This document shows positions 7,085 to 16,182 of a DNA stretch of 64,000 bases, one piece after another. Within the stretch, counting starts at the first letter, position 1. Every line of letters begins with the position of its first letter. The notes under the pieces are model-generated. The model was not told the origin of the DNA, made no database searches, and saw only the letters and a program-made list of their open reading frames with translations. Both the position numbers and the translations under genes were made by a program. This DNA is from an uncultured Bacteroidales bacterium (lineage in GTDB: Bacteria > Bacteroidota > Bacteroidia > Bacteroidales > WCHB1-69), in assembly GCA_947169105.1 (NCBI GenBank), contig CAMVOL010000002.1, positions 1-64,000 on the forward strand, read 5' to 3'.

Positions 7085-8488
7085 ATGCATATTAATCCTA
7101 TTAGATTAGCCCGATGGTGGATGATGGCTGCGGTCTTTTTCGTGACTCTCCAGATACAGGCGCAGGAAGTTAAAGACACATCAGTGTTCAAAGACACGTC
7201 GGTGGTTCAAGAGACGCAGGAAGATGAAAAGACCCTCAACGAATTTTCCATCGATGCCAAGCTGACCACCCGCGGGGAAATCCGTTATGGAGGTTTTAAT
7301 CCCGATGATAACGACAATCAGGCGATGGCGCATTTTCTGATGGGGCAATACAGGTTCAGTCTGAACTATAAGCGCGGTTCCTGGCTGGAGTTGAAACTCA
7401 CGCCGCAAATGGCGGGGGTCTGGGGGCAGAAGTCGGGGCTGCTGAGTCTCGCTGAAGCGTGGGCGCTTCTGAAGACAAAGCACTCCCTTTTCATCAAAAT
7501 CGGACGGCAGACACTGGAGTACGACGACGAGCGTATTCTGGGTTACGATGACTGGTCGATGACCGCACCCACCCATGATGCATTGAAAATGGGCTTTGAG
7601 GGCTATGGACACAAAATCCATATCATTTTAGCATACAATCAGGATCCTGAAAACATATCCGTCGGTGGAACCTATTATTCTGGCGGTATCCAGCCCTACA
7701 AGACGATGCAAACGCTTTGGTATCATTATGATACCCCAAAGTCATTCTTTGGATTTTCGCTTTTGGGAATGAATATCGGCATGCAGAATACCAACCCGCA
7801 GAAACCAAAAAACTATTACCAGCAAGTCTTTGGCACCTATATGGAATTGAGGCCGAAATACACGACCCTGTCCGGCGCCTTCTACTATCAAATGGGCAAG
7901 GAGGAGCATGGTATTCCCGTAAGAGCCTATATGGGCAGTGTGAAACTCAAAGTCAAGCCCCACGATATAGTTTCCGTTTGCGCTGGCTATGACTATCTGA
8001 GCGGTGACAGGTATTTTGCCGTACCGCCCATAGGCATGTTGGGAGCGATTCGCCGGGACACGATTCGAGGTTTCAGCTCCCTTTTCGGCTCGCACCACGA
8101 TTTCTACGGTGCTATGGATTTCTTTTATATGGATAGTTACGTAAGCGGTTTTACCCCCGGCCTGCAGAACGCTTATGCCGGAATCTCAGTGTATCCAGTG
8201 GCAGGTTTAAGCATCAATGCGGCGTACCACTTCTTTGCCATCGCCACCAATCTCGACAAACTTAAGAAACCGCTTGGACACGAAGTGGAAACCTCTCTTT
8301 CATACACGTTTGCAAAATTTGTCACCGTCGCAGCGGGATACACCTTTATGAAGGGAACCGAGACTATGCTTGCCCTTCAACGCGTTTCCAATCAACGCCG
8401 GTTGCACTGGGGCTGGATCATGTTGAACATCAACCCCACCATCTTCACCACCACATGGAAGGATAAGAAGAAGAGAGCTAAGAGTTAA
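7085..8488 (+). CDS. Alginate-export-like outer membrane beta-barrel
   Basis: A 467-residue protein with an N-terminal signal peptide (hydrophobic stretch then QIQAQ) and many alternating amphipathic strands. The segment IGRQTLEYDDERILG matches what I recall of the alginate-export (AlgE-like) domain proteins common in Bacteroidota. Known members form outer-membrane pores for anionic polymers, but most Bacteroidota members are uncharacterised. It begins 30 bases after the PPTase gene and ends 81 bases before the NRPS, so it may let the NRPS product or an intermediate cross the outer membrane; this is inferred from position only. Confidence 0.8.
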   Translation: MHINPIRLARWWMMAAVFFVTLQIQAQEVKDTSVFKDTSVVQETQEDEKTLNEFSIDAKLTTRGEIRYGGFNPDDNDNQAMAHFLMGQYRFSLNYKRGSWLELKLTPQMAGVWGQKSGLLSLAEAWALLKTKHSLFIKIGRQTLEYDDERILGYDDWSMTAPTHDALKMGFEGYGHKIHIILAYNQDPENISVGGTYYSGGIQPYKTMQTLWYHYDTPKSFFGFSLLGMNIGMQNTNPQKPKNYYQQVFGTYMELRPKYTTLSGAFYYQMGKEEHGIPVRAYMGSVKLKVKPHDIVSVCAGYDYLSGDRYFAVPPIGMLGAIRRDTIRGFSSLFGSHHDFYGAMDFFYMDSYVSGFTPGLQNAYAGISVYPVAGLSINAAYHFFAIATNLDKLKKPLGHEVETSLSYTFAKFVTVAAGYTFMKGTETMLALQRVSNQRRLHWGWIMLNINPTIFTTTWKDKKKRAKS

Positions 8489-8518
8489 TGGTTAATGATT
8501 AATGGTTAATGATTAATA
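8484..8518. repeat. Heptamer array (GTTAATG) at a stop codon
   Basis: Units GTTAATG, GTTAATG, ATTAATG, GTTAATG, ATTAATA. The TAA stop of the barrel gene (8486-8488) lies inside the first unit. The rest of the 81-bp spacer to the NRPS is AT-rich with related TTAATA words. Confidence 0.75.
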
Positions 8519-8569
8519 AATTAATAGTTTAATAATTTAATAGTTTAACATTCAGATATATAGGATTTT

Positions 8570-11500
8570 ATGAAAAGTATTGCTCCTCTTTCTAAATCAC
8601 AGTTGGGTATTTATGCCGAATGTGTACAGCATGAAAATGAGGTTTTTTATAACCTTCCTTTCCTTTATATTTTTGACGGCAGTATTGATGCCGACCGTTT
8701 GTGCCGCGCCATCGAGGCGACGGTACAGGCCCATCCCGTCTTTTTCACCCGCATCGAGCTGAGTGAGGAAGGAGAGCCTTTGCAGACCATTGATACGGAT
8801 GAGGTTTCAGGTTTCAGGTTTCAGGTTTCAGATTTTACGGACCTTGAGACAGAGAAGAGAGAATTTATCCAGCCTTTCCAACTCTACGGAGGTCGGCTGT
8901 TTCATACCAAAGTGATGCGCGATGCAGAGCATGTCTATTGGTTCTTCGACATGCATCATATCATCAGCGATGGCTCCTCGTATCATATTATCGTTTGCGA
9001 TGTGGAGACGGCTTACAACGGCGGAACATTGGCGCCCGAGGAGATGTCGATGCAGGAATTTGCCCTTGCTGAGGCGGAGATGCGCAAAACGCCCGCTTTC
9101 GGGGAAGCCAAACACTGGTATGCCCAGAACTTCGATTGCGGCGACACCTTCACCCAACTTATGCCCGATTTGGAAATCCCCGAACAAACGGACGGCTATA
9201 AATTCCGCGAGCTCAGCACCGACATGGATCGGGTGGATGCCTTTTGCAAGACCAACGGCATCAAAAAAAGCACTTTTTTCACCTCGGCATATTCCTTCCT
9301 GCTGGCCAAGTACAACAACGAGCAGGAATCGCTGTACACCACGGTTTTCAACGGTCGCACCGAGCCGAAGTTCCAACATTCCGTGGGTATGACGGTGAAA
9401 ACGCTGCCCGTCTATGCCAAGTTCACAGACGACACCACTGTGCTCGATTTCATGAAGGCCGGTGAGGAACAGATGATCGGCTGCCGCAAGCACGACATCT
9501 ATTCCTATACCGACATCATGAACGACCTCAACCTGCAAACCAACTCCATCTTTGCATGGCACGGGCTCATTCTGGATTTCACCGAGCTGATGGGCAAACC
9601 CATGAAGGCCATCCAGCTCCGCAAGCACAACGAAGGAGTGTCGTTCTATCTGATGGCGTTCTATGTCGGCAAAAAATATCATATCAAGGCGGAATACAAT
9701 GCCAACGAATACTCCGAAACGCTGATTGACCAGTTTTTGGAGAGTTACGAGGCGGTCTTGGAGGGCTTCCTAAGCCAGACCCTCCTTCGTGACATCGACA
9801 TCTGCACCGAGAGCCAACGCGCCTTGCTCGACAGTTTCAACCAGACCGACAAGGAGTTGGATACGAACCAGACCGTCGTTTCCATGTTCCGTGAGCAGGT
9901 GGCGAAAACGCCCGACCATATTGCGGTAGTCTATCAGGACAAACGTTTCACCTACAAAGAATTGGATGAAATTTCCGACCGCATCGCTGCGTATATTCAT
10001 GGAAAAGGACTTAAGGAGGAGGATGTTGTATCCGTGCTGATTCCCCGTTGCGAGTGGATGCCCATCGTCTCCTTGGGCGTGGTGAAGGCCGGCTGTGCCT
10101 ACCAGCCTCTCGACCCCACCTATCCGTCAGAGCGCCTCAACTTCATGATGCAAGACGCCTCCGTGAAGCTGCTGATTGCTGACGAATCGCTGCGCGACAT
10201 CGTGAACGAATATCAAGGCGACGTGCTTTTGACAAAAGACATCGAGAAACTGTCCCCTGTCCCCTGTTCCCTGCCCACTATAAATCCGGAGGACTTATTC
10301 ATCATGCTCTACACTTCCGGCACGACTGGAACGCCCAAAGGCTGTCAGATTGTGCATCGTAACCTCGTCGCATTTTGCGAGTGGTATCACCGCCGGTTCA
10401 ACCTCACGTCCGACTGCAAAGTTACGGCTTATGCCAGCTTTGGTTTCGATGCCAATATGATGGAAACCTATCCTTGCCTCACCGCTGGTGCCACGCTCCA
10501 CATTATCCCTGAGGAGCTGCGCCTGGATATGATAGCGTTGAACGAATATTTTGAAAAAGAGAAGATTACCCATGGATTCATGACCACGCAGGTGGCTTAT
10601 CAGTTTGCCACGAGCATCGAAAACCACAGCCTGCGCTACCTGCTGACGGGCGGCGAGAAGCTGGCCCCGCTGACTCCGCCCACCAACTACACGTTAGTGA
10701 ACCTCTACGGTCCGACCGAAAGCACCGTCTGCATCACCTCCTTCGATGTGACGAAACCGATGAAGGACATCCCGATTGGCACAGCGTTAGACAACACCAA
10801 GCTTTATATCGTTGATAAAGCAGGGCACCGGCTGCCTGTAGGCGTGGCGGGTGAGCTCTGGGTCGCTGGGCCGCAAGTGACCCGCGGTTACCTCAACCGT
10901 CCCGAAAAAACTGCTGAGGTGTATATTGACAATCCCTTCGATGCTGACAAGAAATACGCACATATCTACCGTACCGGCGACATCGTGCGCTACCTTCCCG
11001 ACGGCAACATCCAGTTCGTGGGGCGCAAGGACGGACAGGTGAAAATCCGTGGCTTCCGTATCGAACTCAAGGAGGTGGAAGGTGTCATTCTTCAGTTCCC
11101 GGGCATTAAGGATGCCACCGTGCAGGCCTTTGATGAGGAGGGCGGCGGCAAGTTCATCGCGGCCTATATCGTTTCCGACGAAACCGTTGATATCCAGGCG
11201 TTGAACAATTTCATCTTGGATGAAAAACCGCCTTACATGGTGCCGGCCGTGACAATGCAAATCGACCGCATCCCGCTCAATCAGAACCAAAAGGTGAACA
11301 AGAAAGCCCTGCCGAAGCCCGAAAAGAAAGCATCTGAGGCGGTGGTGGAAAGCAACGTGCCGATGAATGTGCTGGAGCAGGAAATCCACAGCATCATTGC
11401 AAGTATCATCAATACCGAAGATTTTGGTGTAACCACCGTGCTGGGCTACGTCGGGCTGACCTCCATTATGGCCATCAAGTTGGCCATCCAAATCAACAAA

Positions 11501-14500
11501 CGTTATGGTGTCACCCTCGACTCGAAATCACTGGCCAAGACAGGCACCTTGCAGAGCATTGAGAACGAGATTCTGAACCACATGCTTCATGACCAACCGG
11601 CTGTGGAAAATAGTGAGGAAATAAATAGTTCTCAAATTTCAAATCTCAATTCTCAATTAAAGAACGCTCCCCTGTCCTACGCACAAATCGGTGTCTATGT
11701 GGACTGCATGAAACAGCCCACATCCACCATCTATAACATTCCTTCGCTCACCCGTTTCCCAAAAGGAACCGACGTGCAGCTGCTGGCCCAGTCCATCGAA
11801 ACTCTCATCAAGGCACACCCGCAATTCTTTGTGCATTTTGATAGCGAAGGTGGCGAAATCATCCAAATTGTGGACACGAACCAGCCGGTGGATGTCGCAA
11901 AGAGCCAGTTGAGCGAAGCGGAATTGGAAAAATACAAAGTAGAGTTTGTGCGGCCGTTCAACTTGAGACAGGGACCGCTCTACCGCATGGAAATCGTCAC
12001 CACCGAGCAGGATGTCTATCTTTTGGCAGATGTGCACCACCTGGTTTTCGACGGCGGTTCCTTCGACCTGTTCCTGAATCAGTTGTGCGACCTGATGAAC
12101 GGCAAGGAAATTGAGGCCGAGGCCATCAGCTATGCGGCGTTCGTCGCTGATGAGAAAGCGGCCGAAAACAGTCCAAGCTACATGGAGGCCAAGAACTTCT
12201 TCAACGAGCGTTTGGGCAAGGTGGAGGGCGTCACCGAAGTGCCCGCCGATCTGACCAATCCCGTGGAGCAAGGGACGGTCAGTGAAGTCTTCTGCCCGCT
12301 GGATACCAACGAGATGGAGGCTTTCTGCAAAAAGAACAATCTCTCGCCCGCGCATCTTACCTTGGCGGCGGTGTTCTATGCACTCTCCCGTTTCACCAAC
12401 AACGAGCAGATCTGCATCACCACCATCAGCAACGGCCGTTCCGACCTGCGCATCCGCAATACAGTGGGCATGTTTGTCAACACGCTAGCCCTGAGTGCCC
12501 AGATTGGCGAGCAAAGCGTGATGGATTTCTTGAACGAGACCAGCGTCCACTTCGATGAGACTTTGCGGCACGAGAACTATCCGTTCGCTCAGATAGCTGC
12601 TGATTACGACCTCACTGCCGAAATCATGTTTGCCTATCAGATGGGCGTATTGAACCAATATATCATCAATGGGCAAAAACTTGATATAGAATCACTTGAA
12701 CTGAACACACCGAAATTCCGTATAGCTTTCTACATTCAAGAAAAAGAAGGTGTGCCGGGTGTGATGGTCGAATACGACAATGGCCGTTACAGTCAAGGTT
12801 TGATGCAAAGTCTGGCGCAGTCGGTAAGTAATGCAGTCAAGGCTTTCATCCGCCAGCCCGAGAGGTCGTTGCAGCAGGTCTCTCTGTTGGATGCCGAACA
12901 AACTGCCTTGCTTGACAGTTTCAACCAGACGGATGTGCCCTACGACGACACCCAGACCATCGTTTCGCTCTTCCGCAAACAGGTGCAGCTAACGCCCGAC
13001 AACATGGCGGTGGTTTATCATGACCATCAATACACATATCGTGAGGTGGATGAGATTTCGGAACGCATCGCGGGTTATGTTGCAGCACAAGGACTCGGGA
13101 ACGAAGATGTCGTTTCCGTGCTGATTCCCCGCTGCGAATGGATGGCCATCGTTTCGATAGGCGTATTGAAAGCCGGATGCGCCTACCAGCCACTTGACCC
13201 GAGCTATCCTGCCGAACGTCTGAACTTCATGATGAAAGACGCCGATGCAAAACTGCTCATTGCCGATGAGGAATTGCGTCCCATCGTGGATGAGTATCAA
13301 GGCAAAGTTTTGTTGACAAAAGATATTGCCACCCTGCCTGGTGTGGATTCCGTAAAGGCAGAAATTACCCCATCCTCCCTTTTCATCATGCTCTACACCT
13401 CCGGTTCCACAGGAACACCCAAGGGTTGCCAGCTGGAACACGGCAACTTGGTGGCTTTCTGCCATTGGTACCAGAGGCACTATGGCCTGACGGCCAACGA
13501 CAAGGTGGCCGCCTACGCCAGTTACGGCTTCGATGCCTGCATGATGGATCTCTACCCCGCCTTGACTTGCGGCGCCTGCGTCTATATCATCGGTGACGAC
13601 ATCCGCCTGAATCTGCCGGATTTGAACGACTACTTTAACCAACAGGGCATCACCCATTCGTTCATCACCACGCAGGTGGGCTACCAGTTTGCCACGAATG
13701 TGGATAACCACTCTCTGCGCTGCTTCGCTGTGGGCGGCGAGAAGCTGTCCGCCCTCAACCCGCCGACCAACTACAAGATGTACAACGGCTACGGTCCGAC
13801 GGAGTGCACCATCTTCACGACAAACTACTGGGTGAAGGACTACGAGCTGGATATTCCTATCGGCAAGCCGCTGGATAATCTGAAACTCTATATCGTTGAC
13901 AAACAGTTCAACCGGTTGCCCCTTGGGGCCGCAGGTGAATTGTGGGTCACGGGGCCGCAGGTGAGCCGCGGCTACCTGAACCGTCCGGAGAAGACGGCCG
14001 AGACCTACATCAAGAATCCTTTCAGCGACGACCCGAAGCACAGTCGTGTCTATCGCACCGGCGACATTGTGCGCTACCTTCCCGACGGCAACATCCAGTT
14101 TGTGGGGCGCAAGGACGGTCAGGTGAAAATCCGCGGCTTCCGCATCGAGCTGAAGGAGGTGGAGGCCGTCATCCGCCAGTATCCGGGCATCAAGGACGCC
14201 ACCGTGCAGGCTTTTGATTATGAGAACGGCGGGAAGTACATTGCCGCCTATATTGTCAGTGATGAGAAAGTTGACATCAAACAGCTCAACGCCTTCATTG
14301 GCGAGAGGAAACCTCCGTATATGATTCCGGCCTCCACGATGCAGATTGACAGCATCCCGCTGAACCAGAACCAGAAGGTGAACCGCAAGGCACTGCCCAC
14401 GCCCGTGATGCAGGCTTCGGACCGCGAATACGTGGCACCGGCCAATTCGGCGGAGGAGCTGTTCTGCCGTATCTTCGGCGAGGTCCTCGCACTCGACAAA

Positions 14501-15865
14501 GTCGGGGCCACCGACAACTTCTTCGACCTCGGCGGCACCTCGCTGATGGTGACCCGCGTCATCATTGAGGCCGACAAGCAGGGAGTGCATGTGGCCTACG
14601 GCGACGTCTTCGCCAACGCCACCCCGAGAAAGCTCGCCGCGCTCGTCACAGGCGGCACGGCGGTCGATACCGATGATGAAGAGGTGACCAATTTTGACTA
14701 TTCCGGTATCAACAATTTGTTGAACAACAATACATTGGATAGCTTCCGCAATGGCGAACGTCAAACCTTGGGCAATGTGCTGCTCACTGGCGCCACGGGT
14801 TACCTTGGCATTCACGTGCTGCAAGAGTTGATACAATCGGATGCCCAGAACATCTACTGTCTGGTGCGCGACAAGAACATGGATTCCGCCGAGCACCGAT
14901 TGAAAACCCTCCTGTTCTACTATTTCGAATCCACCTACGACGAACTGTTCGGCAAGCGTCTCCACATTCTCCTTGGCGATGTCACCAATGACCTGACTGC
15001 TCTTGTGCAGACAAAGATCGACACGGTGTTCAACTGTGCCGCGGTGGTGAAGCATTTCAGCGAAGGCACGGAAATCGAAGACGTGAATGTGGGTGGCGCA
15101 CAGCGTTGTGTTGATCTCTGTCTGAAGACCGGCGCGCGCCTGGTACACATTTCCACGTACAGCACCAGCGGCCTCAACGTCAATGACACCATGTCACCCG
15201 ACTACGTCTTCACCGAGCAAAAGCTCTATGACGGCCAATATCTTGGCAACCAGTATGTTCATTCCAAATTTATGGCAGAACGCATTGTGCTGCAATCCAT
15301 AGTTGAGGACGGATTGTCGGCCAAGGTAATCCGTGTTGGTAACTTGGCGGCGCGTACCAGCGATGGTGAGTTCCAAATCAACTTCTCCACGAACTCCTTT
15401 ATGGGGCGCATCAAAGTCTTTAACATGCTGGGGTGTTTCCCCTATTCCCTGTACGAAAGCAGGGTGGAGTTCTCGCCCATCGATGAAACGGCGCACAGCA
15501 TCCTCCTGCTCAGTTCCACACCCAAGGAGTGCTGTCTGTTCCATGCCTACAACAGCCATACGCAGTTCCTCGGCGACGTCCTCAACGGCTTCAACAATTT
15601 GGGGACAAACATCCGTCTCGTGGAGGACGAAGAGTACAATGCCACTATGGAGAGTGCGGGCAACGACCCGCAGAAAGCCAAGACGCTTTCCAGCCTACTT
15701 GCTTACCAAGATATGGCCCACGGCATGAAAGCCAAAGTGGTGGCGGTTAAAAATCCGTACACCACGCAAGTACTCTACCGTTTGGGGTTCAAATGGTCAC
15801 CCACCACATGGGACTATGTTGATCGCATGCTGAGCGCCATCAGCGGGTTGGGATTTTTTGATTAG
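8570..15865 (+). CDS. Dimodular NRPS, C-A-T-C-A-T with terminal thioester reductase
   Basis: A 2431-residue assembly line. Condensation 1 has HHIISDG at about 129-135. Adenylation 1 spans about 435-915 (LYTSGTTGTPKG near 580). Carrier 1 has its phosphopantetheine serine near 965 in an atypical GLTS context. Condensation 2 has HHLVFDG near 1156. Adenylation 2 spans about 1470-1945 (LYTSGSTGTPKG near 1608). Carrier 2 is canonical (FFDLGGTSL, Ser near 1991). The reductase runs from about 2070 to the end, with GATGYLG at 2074 and YVHSK at 2229-2233. A reductase releases the chain as an aldehyde or alcohol; dipeptide aldehydes can cyclise to pyrazinones. The active starter condensation domain suggests N-acylation of residue 1. 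No MbtH-like gene or epimerase domain is seen. The two A domains share long identical stretches near RTGDIV, suggesting module duplication. The ATG at 8570 is the first in frame. Confidence 0.95.
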   Translation: MKSIAPLSKSQLGIYAECVQHENEVFYNLPFLYIFDGSIDADRLCRAIEATVQAHPVFFTRIELSEEGEPLQTIDTDEVSGFRFQVSDFTDLETEKREFIQPFQLYGGRLFHTKVMRDAEHVYWFFDMHHIISDGSSYHIIVCDVETAYNGGTLAPEEMSMQEFALAEAEMRKTPAFGEAKHWYAQNFDCGDTFTQLMPDLEIPEQTDGYKFRELSTDMDRVDAFCKTNGIKKSTFFTSAYSFLLAKYNNEQESLYTTVFNGRTEPKFQHSVGMTVKTLPVYAKFTDDTTVLDFMKAGEEQMIGCRKHDIYSYTDIMNDLNLQTNSIFAWHGLILDFTELMGKPMKAIQLRKHNEGVSFYLMAFYVGKKYHIKAEYNANEYSETLIDQFLESYEAVLEGFLSQTLLRDIDICTESQRALLDSFNQTDKELDTNQTVVSMFREQVAKTPDHIAVVYQDKRFTYKELDEISDRIAAYIHGKGLKEEDVVSVLIPRCEWMPIVSLGVVKAGCAYQPLDPTYPSERLNFMMQDASVKLLIADESLRDIVNEYQGDVLLTKDIEKLSPVPCSLPTINPEDLFIMLYTSGTTGTPKGCQIVHRNLVAFCEWYHRRFNLTSDCKVTAYASFGFDANMMETYPCLTAGATLHIIPEELRLDMIALNEYFEKEKITHGFMTTQVAYQFATSIENHSLRYLLTGGEKLAPLTPPTNYTLVNLYGPTESTVCITSFDVTKPMKDIPIGTALDNTKLYIVDKAGHRLPVGVAGELWVAGPQVTRGYLNRPEKTAEVYIDNPFDADKKYAHIYRTGDIVRYLPDGNIQFVGRKDGQVKIRGFRIELKEVEGVILQFPGIKDATVQAFDEEGGGKFIAAYIVSDETVDIQALNNFILDEKPPYMVPAVTMQIDRIPLNQNQKVNKKALPKPEKKASEAVVESNVPMNVLEQEIHSIIASIINTEDFGVTTVLGYVGLTSIMAIKLAIQINKRYGVTLDSKSLAKTGTLQSIENEILNHMLHDQPAVENSEEINSSQISNLNSQLKNAPLSYAQIGVYVDCMKQPTSTIYNIPSLTRFPKGTDVQLLAQSIETLIKAHPQFFVHFDSEGGEIIQIVDTNQPVDVAKSQLSEAELEKYKVEFVRPFNLRQGPLYRMEIVTTEQDVYLLADVHHLVFDGGSFDLFLNQLCDLMNGKEIEAEAISYAAFVADEKAAENSPSYMEAKNFFNERLGKVEGVTEVPADLTNPVEQGTVSEVFCPLDTNEMEAFCKKNNLSPAHLTLAAVFYALSRFTNNEQICITTISNGRSDLRIRNTVGMFVNTLALSAQIGEQSVMDFLNETSVHFDETLRHENYPFAQIAADYDLTAEIMFAYQMGVLNQYIINGQKLDIESLELNTPKFRIAFYIQEKEGVPGVMVEYDNGRYSQGLMQSLAQSVSNAVKAFIRQPERSLQQVSLLDAEQTALLDSFNQTDVPYDDTQTIVSLFRKQVQLTPDNMAVVYHDHQYTYREVDEISERIAGYVAAQGLGNEDVVSVLIPRCEWMAIVSIGVLKAGCAYQPLDPSYPAERLNFMMKDADAKLLIADEELRPIVDEYQGKVLLTKDIATLPGVDSVKAEITPSSLFIMLYTSGSTGTPKGCQLEHGNLVAFCHWYQRHYGLTANDKVAAYASYGFDACMMDLYPALTCGACVYIIGDDIRLNLPDLNDYFNQQGITHSFITTQVGYQFATNVDNHSLRCFAVGGEKLSALNPPTNYKMYNGYGPTECTIFTTNYWVKDYELDIPIGKPLDNLKLYIVDKQFNRLPLGAAGELWVTGPQVSRGYLNRPEKTAETYIKNPFSDDPKHSRVYRTGDIVRYLPDGNIQFVGRKDGQVKIRGFRIELKEVEAVIRQYPGIKDATVQAFDYENGGKYIAAYIVSDEKVDIKQLNAFIGERKPPYMIPASTMQIDSIPLNQNQKVNRKALPTPVMQASDREYVAPANSAEELFCRIFGEVLALDKVGATDNFFDLGGTSLMVTRVIIEADKQGVHVAYGDVFANATPRKLAALVTGGTAVDTDDEEVTNFDYSGINNLLNNNTLDSFRNGERQTLGNVLLTGATGYLGIHVLQELIQSDAQNIYCLVRDKNMDSAEHRLKTLLFYYFESTYDELFGKRLHILLGDVTNDLTALVQTKIDTVFNCAAVVKHFSEGTEIEDVNVGGAQRCVDLCLKTGARLVHISTYSTSGLNVNDTMSPDYVFTEQKLYDGQYLGNQYVHSKFMAERIVLQSIVEDGLSAKVIRVGNLAARTSDGEFQINFSTNSFMGRIKVFNMLGCFPYSLYESRVEFSPIDETAHSILLLSSTPKECCLFHAYNSHTQFLGDVLNGFNNLGTNIRLVEDEEYNATMESAGNDPQKAKTLSSLLAYQDMAHGMKAKVVAVKNPYTTQVLYRLGFKWSPTTWDYVDRMLSAISGLGFFD
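8803..8830. repeat. GGTTTCA x4 inside NRPS condensation domain 1
   Basis: Four exact heptamers (28 bp) in coding sequence at about residues 79-88. Gain or loss of one unit shifts the frame near the start of a 7.3-kb gene, so slippage would switch the NRPS off or on. Confidence 0.9.
10251..10278. repeat. TGTCCCC-type heptamer array inside NRPS A1 domain
   Basis: Units TGTCCCC, TGTCCCC, TGTTCCC, TGCCCAC (28 bp) encode a variable linker just before the LYTSGTTG motif; the matching A2 linker has no array. The reverse complement of the first unit, GGGGACA, recurs at 17527. Confidence 0.8.
11630..11657. repeat. TCTCAAA/T heptamer array in NRPS interdomain linker
   Basis: Units TCTCAAA, TTTCAAA, TCTCAAT, TCTCAAT (28 bp) encode the linker between carrier 1 and condensation 2. 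It is the third array in this gene with the same total length. Confidence 0.75.
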
Positions 15866-15871
15866 GCAATA

Positions 15872-15908
15872 AAAAAACAGGTAACTACTTGATAGTTACC
15901 TGCTTTTT
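15872..15908. terminator. Bidirectional terminator between NRPS and tRNA-Lys
   Basis: Stem CAGGTAACTA (15878-15887), loop CTTGA, complement TAGTTACCTG (15893-15902), followed by CTTTTT on the plus strand and by a run of seven T on the minus strand. It can stop both the NRPS transcript and the convergent tRNA transcript. Confidence 0.9.
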
Positions 15909-15910
15909 CG

Positions 15911-15983
15911 TGTCTCAGCTGGGATTCGAACCCAGGACCCCATCCTTAAAAGGGATGTGCTCTACCTGCTGAGCTACTGGGAC
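15911..15983 (-). tRNA. tRNA-Lys (anticodon UUU)
   Basis: Cloverleaf read on the minus strand: acceptor arm GTCCCAG with CTGAGAC, D arm GCTC...GAGC, anticodon stem CATCC/GGATG with loop CTTTTAA (anticodon TTT), T arm CTGGG-TTCGAAT-CCCAG, discriminator A, no encoded CCA. The fourth acceptor pair is a C-A mismatch while everything else pairs. Confidence 0.95.
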
Positions 15984-15996
15984 TCCATTGAGGCTG

Positions 15997-16004
15997 CAAA
16001 AGTA
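15997..16004 (-). promoter_or_regulatory. Promoter -7 box for tRNA-Lys
   Basis: TACTTTTG on the minus strand, about 14 bases before the tRNA 5' end, fits TAnnTTTG. Confidence 0.65.
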
Positions 16005-16100
16005 CAACTTTTCTTTATTCTTACTGCAATTTGCGAAAAATTATTTCAATGAATTATAACATATTGAAATTTAATTTGTTGCAAAATTAATTTTCTGAAA

Positions 16101-16136
16101 AACAAAAAGTCCCTGCCATTTCCAGACAGAGACTTT
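16101..16136 (-). terminator. Terminator of the esterase genes
   Basis: On the minus strand AAAGTCTCTG pairs with CAGGGACTTT (one G-U pair) and is followed by TTGTTTTT. It lies 47 bases after the stop at 16183. Confidence 0.7.
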
Positions 16137-16182
16137 TGTGATTTATAAGAAGAATTTTTGTATAAAAATCGCAGACAGAAGA

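Noticed and set aside
12989..15148. 719-codon open frame antisense to the NRPS
   Set aside because: A shadow of GC-biased third positions in the NRPS; no domain, and the sense strand has clear motifs throughout.
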